DNA of 19,231 nucleotides from the NCBI GenBank assembly GCA_002380675.1, contig DFWB01000246.1:1-19231 (forward strand). The letters are read 5' to 3'. Positions 14,980 through 19,231 of this stretch are shown here, piece after piece (position 1 is the stretch's first letter; each line of letters begins with the position of its first letter). The stretch comes from Akkermansiaceae bacterium UBA4145. GTDB lineage: Bacteria > Verrucomicrobiota > Verrucomicrobiia > Verrucomicrobiales > Akkermansiaceae. The position numbers and the translations under genes are program-made. The notes under the pieces were generated by a model. The model saw only the letters and a program-made list of their open reading frames with translations. It searched no databases and was not told where the DNA came from.

Positions 14980-16209
14980 TCAGGGGGCGTATGCCCGGAT
15001 CGTCCCATGGCTATCCGAGGCGTAGAGCATGCTGCCAGAGATGGCGAGGCCATGCACTGCTCCTCCTTGGGGGATCAGAGATTCCCAAAGCAAGGACCCA
15101 TTTTCCCGGGAGTAGGCTTTGATTCCTCCGTCATAACCGAGGATCACAGCCTCAGAGGAGACAATCAATTCGGACGGAGGCGGGGTGTCCACTGCCCACT
15201 CAGAAAGCTCATCTTTGACCTTCCCGAGGGCAACGGCCTTGAGCGAGCCCCGGGTATGGAGATAGGCGATACCATTTGCCACCACCGCGCAGGAGGTGTC
15301 GTTGAAAGTCGCAACGCGGGCTCCTTTTGCGTCAGTAAGGAAAAGTTGGTTGTCTTTGGCTTTCTGGGATTTTGGACCGGAGATCAGCTGATTGTCCTCG
15401 GTGACGAGGCAGAAGACTCCTCCGGCATGGCCGATAGCTCCAGAGGGCTTTCCGGTTTTCAGATCATAGAGGAGGGGGGCGGATCTGCCCTGGGGTGCGA
15501 TCAGGGTATCGGCAGTCGCCAGGAGCGCTCCTTGAAGGGTGACGTTACTGATCTCCTGACTGAATTGGCGTATGCCTGTTTCGGGGTTGGCTGCGATCAG
15601 CCAGCTCGACTCCCACGGAGTGAGTGACGCGGTAAAGAACAGAGTATTGTTCACCACGAGTGGTGCAGTTCGTACGGGCCACAATGAAATCATGCTCGCA
15701 TTACTGGGGATCCGGCGGTCATCGGGAGATCCTCGGTCTTTCCATATCAGGTTGCCCGATCGCGCATCTAGGGCATAGAGATGCCCGTCATCTGAGCCGG
15801 CGAAGGCAACGCCGTCGTGGATTGTTGGGGGCAGTCGCACGGGCGCTTCTGTGAAGAAAACCCAGCGCTCCTCCCCGGTCTCTGCGTCGAGAGCGTGCAC
15901 AGCATTGTCATGAGAGGAACCGAAATATACGAGATCTCCGACACTGGTAACATAGAAGCATGGATCAAAATTCCGCATCGACTGAAGCCCCGAGTTGCCA
16001 GAGTAGGCATCCCATTTGGCGGGGCCGCTCCAGGCCTGACGCGGATACCCTCCTTTCACCTGCCAGGATTCTGAGAGGGGGAATTTGAGCGTTGCAGCAC
16101 TGACGCCACTGCGCCGCGAGTCGTGGCGATAGGTAGGCCAGTCGTCTGCCCGAAGCATTGATGAGGGCAGGGCTGCAGCGATGAAGAGTATGAATGAAAG
16201 TATTCTCAC
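14980..16209 (-). CDS. Exported PQQ-like beta-propeller protein
   Basis: A 409-residue secreted protein, second gene of the operon. I chose the GTG at 16209 because it begins a clean signal peptide (VRILSFILFIAAALPSSMLRADD). It is 10 nt after the stop of the upstream propeller gene; the upstream ATG at 16308 would overlap that gene by 89 nt and add a proline-rich, non-signal leader. The mature start DDWPTYRHDSRRSGVS is typical of PQQ-like propellers. Blades show the repeating pattern GDLVYFGSSHDNAVHALDAE and TGEERW, then DGHLYALDARSGNLIWKD, ending GTIRAYAP, with about seven or eight blades expected. I see no clear quinoprotein dehydrogenase calcium/PQQ site, so it may be a BamB-like scaffold, not an enzyme. 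The substrate is unknown. Confidence 0.87.
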   Translation of the reverse strand: MRILSFILFIAAALPSSMLRADDWPTYRHDSRRSGVSAATLKFPLSESWQVKGGYPRQAWSGPAKWDAYSGNSGLQSMRNFDPCFYVTSVGDLVYFGSSHDNAVHALDAETGEERWVFFTEAPVRLPPTIHDGVAFAGSDDGHLYALDARSGNLIWKDRGSPDDRRIPSNASMISLWPVRTAPLVVNNTLFFTASLTPWESSWLIAANPETGIRQFSQEISNVTLQGALLATADTLIAPQGRSAPLLYDLKTGKPSGAIGHAGGVFCLVTEDNQLISGPKSQKAKDNQLFLTDAKGARVATFNDTSCAVVANGIAYLHTRGSLKAVALGKVKDELSEWAVDTPPPSELIVSSEAVILGYDGGIKAYSRENGSLLWESLIPQGGAVHGLAISGSMLYASDSHGTIRAYAP

Positions 16210-16219
16210 GACGGACGTT

Positions 16220-19111
16220 TTATTTGGCCGCGGGCGGGGGGGAGGGGGCAATTTGTGGAGAGGAGGTTCTGGGCCTGAGGCCGATCGAAGTTTCCATCCA
16301 ACCTCCACACGAGCACCCTGCGCCCCCCTCAGGAATCAGGAGCATGCCCTGGGCTGGGATCGTATTCAGCCAGCAACTGGGACGAATTCGCATGAAACGG
16401 GATACCGACCCAGTTTCCTTGTTCCATAGGCCAAGAGGAGAGTTGCCCTCGCCGAGAATCCGAAACATGAGAGCGTTTTTGGTTGCGACTACGGTTGAGC
16501 AGCCTCGGCGTGGTCCATAGCTTTCGCCGAGGGGCTGTCCGGTCCTGAGGTCATGAATATGCGGTGCAAAATAAAGCCGATCCTCAGTGACAACCGGATG
16601 CGTAATGTGTGTGCCGTGATGGTCGGCCCCCCAGGGGCTTTCGGTTGACCACATCAGGGACCCATCCTGATCATAGCTAATACAGCGAAAGTTTCCTTTC
16701 TTCTGGTAGGCCCCACTGTTGTTGACTGTGCCTTCGGAAAGAACGGTGAGGTAGCCATGTGATGTTGCAATGCCGTAGGCGGCTTGGACGAAGCCCACTT
16801 TTTCGGTAAGGAAGACAGGTTTTGGTCCGGGCTTTTCCCAAATGACCTTCCCTGTGGTGGCGTCGAGGCAGACTGCGGTCAATCCAAGCCATAATCTGCG
16901 GTCGGATACTCTGGAGGAGGGTTTCCCCGAAAGGTCAAGAGAGCGGTTCTCCAGGAAGTAAACCCTGCCTCCGTGAAGAGCGACGGTTGCATTCAGGATC
17001 AGTCCGCGACCATAAGACCAGATGCCCTCGGCGGTTGATTTCTTGTAGCCAAAGAGCTGGTCGCTGCAAACCTGTGTGACCTCCACGCCTACCTTGTCGA
17101 ACCACGCGGCGTCGCCCCAGAATTCCCGATACGCAGAGTTCGCCCAAACAGAAGACCCGATGATGACGTCGTTTTCCTGGGCGACGAAGCCCCAGTCGTG
17201 GGATTTGCGTTTGGCAGTGGGAAGAAGTAGCGCATGGCGGAGTTCTCCGGTTCTGGCGCTGAGTATCCAGAGGCGGTCTCGGATAGAGAGGTAGACATTT
17301 GAGCCATCGACTGACCAGTTGGAGCAGTCGTGAGCCACGTTGAGCCGGCGCAGGGAGGGAATCTCGTAGGACCATAGCACAGCTCCGTTGTAAGCATTCA
17401 ATGCCACCATGCGGTCCATGCCCTGGTGGAAGAGTCGGCCATTGGCTGCCAGAGGGGCAGGCATTCGAGGTTGGCGATCGATTCCAAAGTCACCACCCGG
17501 ATGGCCGATCCACTGAACAGACATCCCTGAAGTGGCGCTCACATCGCCGAGAGCCTCACCCGTGTATGATGCGTTACCTGCCGTCCCATACTGGTGGGTC
17601 CAATCCTTTGCTCCAGTGAGCTCTCCGCGGCGGAAAAGGGAGAAGGATCCTGCCTCCTCCCATTGCCCCGGAGCATTTTCGAAGTCGGGCAATTTCTTGC
17701 GGGAAGGTGCGAGGAGGGCTCCGCCATCAGGTCGGAGCAGACGAAGACATTCTGGGGCGGAAACAGGCAGGGACTCCCGCTCTGACAGGATAAGATCGGC
17801 AAAGCCATCAGTCCAGGGGGTCTGCCCATTGTCTCCGAGGGAAACGACAGAGATGCGATGGCCGAGAGTGCCGTTCTTATAAAGCTTTTTTCGGATGGAC
17901 TGGAGGACAGAGGGGTCGGGGTCAGCTGCGACAATATGGAATCGCGATCTGGCTGCCAAGGCAGAGGCCAGTGCGCCATCTTCGAGTCCGAGGATGAGGA
18001 GGTAGCCGTTCTGATCCGCAGTGGCTTTCAGAGCAGCAGTGACGAGCGCCTCGGTGTCTTCTGAGAGGTTTTGAGGGCCTCTAACAGGGGTAGGAGAAAG
18101 ATTAAACTTGGTATCGAATTCAAACATCTCGCTGAGGCGGCGGCGTTTGTTCTCGAGCAGTGCGATACGGTAGCGATAGGTGGTCGCCCTTTTCAGTGCG
18201 GCGAGGTCTACCTCATAGCGCCCATCTGAAGATTCCAGTTCCTCTTTGTGCTCCAGTAATCCTTTCTTCCCTTCGCCGTAATAGAAAATGGCCTTTTGAG
18301 CGGGAGCCTGCCACGAGACCGTGGCGGTATCGGGGTCAGGGAAAGCGACTCTGGGCTGGACCGAGAAGGTAGCAGGTTGCTCGTCATTAACTTCAATATT
18401 ATCGATCACCCACCACCAGTGGTTGGATCCGGTCTTCCTCCATTCGATTCGCATGGTGCTTGCCCCTCCGGGGTTTTTGAGTGCCACCCGGATGGTCTCG
18501 CTGTATGCAGTGGATTTGCCCTCATCGAAGCGAAGAACTTCAACTCCCTGTTGGTTATCATAGGAAACCATGACGGTTCCAATCTGGGATTCAGCCTGCC
18601 ACCCTGAATCAAATTTCAGGGTCAGGCTCATTGGGTCGGCTCTCGAAATATCAATTGATGGAGTCCGTAAGGTCGCATCGAAGGGTCTTCCTCCCGGGGC
18701 GTCATCGAATTCATCGCTGTCCGCGATAGCGATGACGTTCGTGCCGAGCGCAAATTTCTCGCGTCGCTGGCCTGGGGCTGCATCAGCCCACGACTCGGGA
18801 GAGGCAAAGGTCCAACCTGACCACTCAAGCACTCCGCCTTTCCCATGTGGGGCATTCTTGATCATGTGCCATCCTGGGAGAGAGCCGGCTTTCTGCGCGG
18901 TTGGTAAGTCCAGCCAGTCAGTCCCATCCCCGTTGGGTTCAGAGGGGAAAGGAAGTAGCCCCGGCTCAGTGGCCAAGGAGTCAAAGTTCTCGCTGAAATA
19001 AGTTGTGACTCCGGAGAAATTGTCACTCTCCTGGGCGATGGCGAACGTCATGCCGCAACCAGCGATTGCAGCCGGGGTGACCCGTGATATAAATGTGCAG
19101 ATAATCCCCAT
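16220..19111 (-). CDS. Large exported PQQ-like propeller protein with an embedded methyltransferase-like domain
   Basis: A 963-residue secreted protein, first gene of the operon. A signal peptide ends near residue 27 (GCGMTFAIAQ). An N-terminal lectin-like beta-sandwich follows at about 35-245 (TYFSENFDSL, HWWWVIDNIEVND), then a fibronectin-III-like module at about 250-335. A class I methyltransferase-like Rossmann domain lies at about 360-470: LLILGLEDGALA in the motif I position, Asp397 in VAADPDP, and CLRLLRPDGGALLAP as the late motif. The glycine loop is degenerate. The rest, from about 500, is a beta-propeller (LAANGRLFHQGMDRMVALNA). It ends in the conserved-looking GCSCGGWMETSIGL (Cys933, Cys935) and a proline-rich tail. 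The start at 19111 has no good Shine-Dalgarno and lies just after a CCTAGG palindrome. Function is unknown; a methyltransferase domain outside the cytosol is odd. Confidence 0.88.
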   Translation of the reverse strand: MGIICTFISRVTPAAIAGCGMTFAIAQESDNFSGVTTYFSENFDSLATEPGLLPFPSEPNGDGTDWLDLPTAQKAGSLPGWHMIKNAPHGKGGVLEWSGWTFASPESWADAAPGQRREKFALGTNVIAIADSDEFDDAPGGRPFDATLRTPSIDISRADPMSLTLKFDSGWQAESQIGTVMVSYDNQQGVEVLRFDEGKSTAYSETIRVALKNPGGASTMRIEWRKTGSNHWWWVIDNIEVNDEQPATFSVQPRVAFPDPDTATVSWQAPAQKAIFYYGEGKKGLLEHKEELESSDGRYEVDLAALKRATTYRYRIALLENKRRRLSEMFEFDTKFNLSPTPVRGPQNLSEDTEALVTAALKATADQNGYLLILGLEDGALASALAARSRFHIVAADPDPSVLQSIRKKLYKNGTLGHRISVVSLGDNGQTPWTDGFADLILSERESLPVSAPECLRLLRPDGGALLAPSRKKLPDFENAPGQWEEAGSFSLFRRGELTGAKDWTHQYGTAGNASYTGEALGDVSATSGMSVQWIGHPGGDFGIDRQPRMPAPLAANGRLFHQGMDRMVALNAYNGAVLWSYEIPSLRRLNVAHDCSNWSVDGSNVYLSIRDRLWILSARTGELRHALLLPTAKRKSHDWGFVAQENDVIIGSSVWANSAYREFWGDAAWFDKVGVEVTQVCSDQLFGYKKSTAEGIWSYGRGLILNATVALHGGRVYFLENRSLDLSGKPSSRVSDRRLWLGLTAVCLDATTGKVIWEKPGPKPVFLTEKVGFVQAAYGIATSHGYLTVLSEGTVNNSGAYQKKGNFRCISYDQDGSLMWSTESPWGADHHGTHITHPVVTEDRLYFAPHIHDLRTGQPLGESYGPRRGCSTVVATKNALMFRILGEGNSPLGLWNKETGSVSRFMRIRPSCWLNTIPAQGMLLIPEGGAGCSCGGWMETSIGLRPRTSSPQIAPSPPPAAK

Positions 19112-19120
19112 GTCGCTAAA

Positions 19121-19137
19121 CCTAGGCAGCCTAGGCT
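19121..19137. promoter_or_regulatory. Double CCTAGG palindrome just upstream of the three-gene operon
   Basis: CCTAGG at 19121-19126 and again at 19130-19135, 9 bp apart, form a 15-bp pseudo-palindrome centred on CAG. The perfect 10-bp palindrome AGCCTAGGCT covers 19128-19137. It ends 10 bases before the operon's start codon, where a Shine-Dalgarno should be. It could be an operator or an RNA hairpin hiding the translation start. Confidence 0.45.
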
Positions 19138-19204
19138 CATGTCCGGCTGAGGGAAAAGAATAACATTCCAGATCTTCCGGATAGGAGATTAATCACAGGA
19201 AATT

Positions 19205-19231
19205 ATGATCCAGCTCGTGACTTGCCCTTTC
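19205..19231 (+). CDS. Possible start of a divergent gene, 3'-partial
   Basis: AGGAAATT precedes an ATG at 19205 and nine codons (MIQLVTCPF) run open to the window edge. The 93-bp gap to the operon start on the other strand is a normal size for a divergent promoter region. Too little is present to name a family; the opening would suit a small protein with a cysteine-based site. Confidence 0.35.

Noticed and set aside
15007..15627. 206-residue open frame on the plus strand
   Set aside because: It is antisense to the 409-residue propeller gene, which has clear repeats and a signal peptide; no family features are seen in the plus frame.
1..19231. Mobile elements, CRISPR arrays, tRNA or rRNA genes
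   Set aside because: No transposase or integrase motifs, no regularly spaced repeats, and no recognisable structural RNA sequences were found on either strand.

Overview
The window looks like chromosomal DNA of a Verrucomicrobiota-type bacterium (the Opitutae/Puniceicoccales side is my guess), with Planctomycetes or a related PVC group as the alternative. This rests on gene content: a DUF6288 protein, exported PQQ-like beta-propeller proteins, a discoidin-fronted histidine kinase, and many secreted proteins with PDZ, HEAT or cyclase-like folds. There is no rRNA or tRNA gene to confirm it. I see no IS element, integrase, phage gene or CRISPR array.

Positions 1-2774 (+) hold the end of an exopolysaccharide export cluster: a Wzz/BY-kinase fusion, cut at the window start, then a small Wza-like periplasmic export protein. 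Positions 2872-7050 (+) hold a run of four: a secreted PDZ protein, the tail-specific protease Prc, the PLP-binding protein YggS, and a DUF971 protein. This run ends at a symmetric hairpin shared with the convergent neighbour.

Positions 7089-9760 (-) encode a translationally coupled two-component pair: a histidine kinase with discoidin-like sensor domains and a NarL/LuxR-type response regulator. Across a 222-bp divergent region lies the 808-residue DUF6288 protein (9983-12409, +). That region holds a tandem 8-bp repeat and a terminator-like hairpin. The DUF6288 gene meets a glucose-dehydrogenase-like enzyme (12406-13518, -) stop codon on stop codon.

After a 334-bp stretch without a confident gene, positions 13910-19111 (-) form a tight three-gene operon of exported proteins. 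It encodes a 963-residue propeller with an embedded methyltransferase-like domain, a 409-residue propeller, and a protein joining a CxxCH haem motif to cyclase-like helical repeats. Spacers of only 10-11 nt and shared export signals suggest one extracytoplasmic, possibly redox-linked system of unknown substrate. This operon is the best candidate for an undescribed system. A further gene may begin at the right edge (+).
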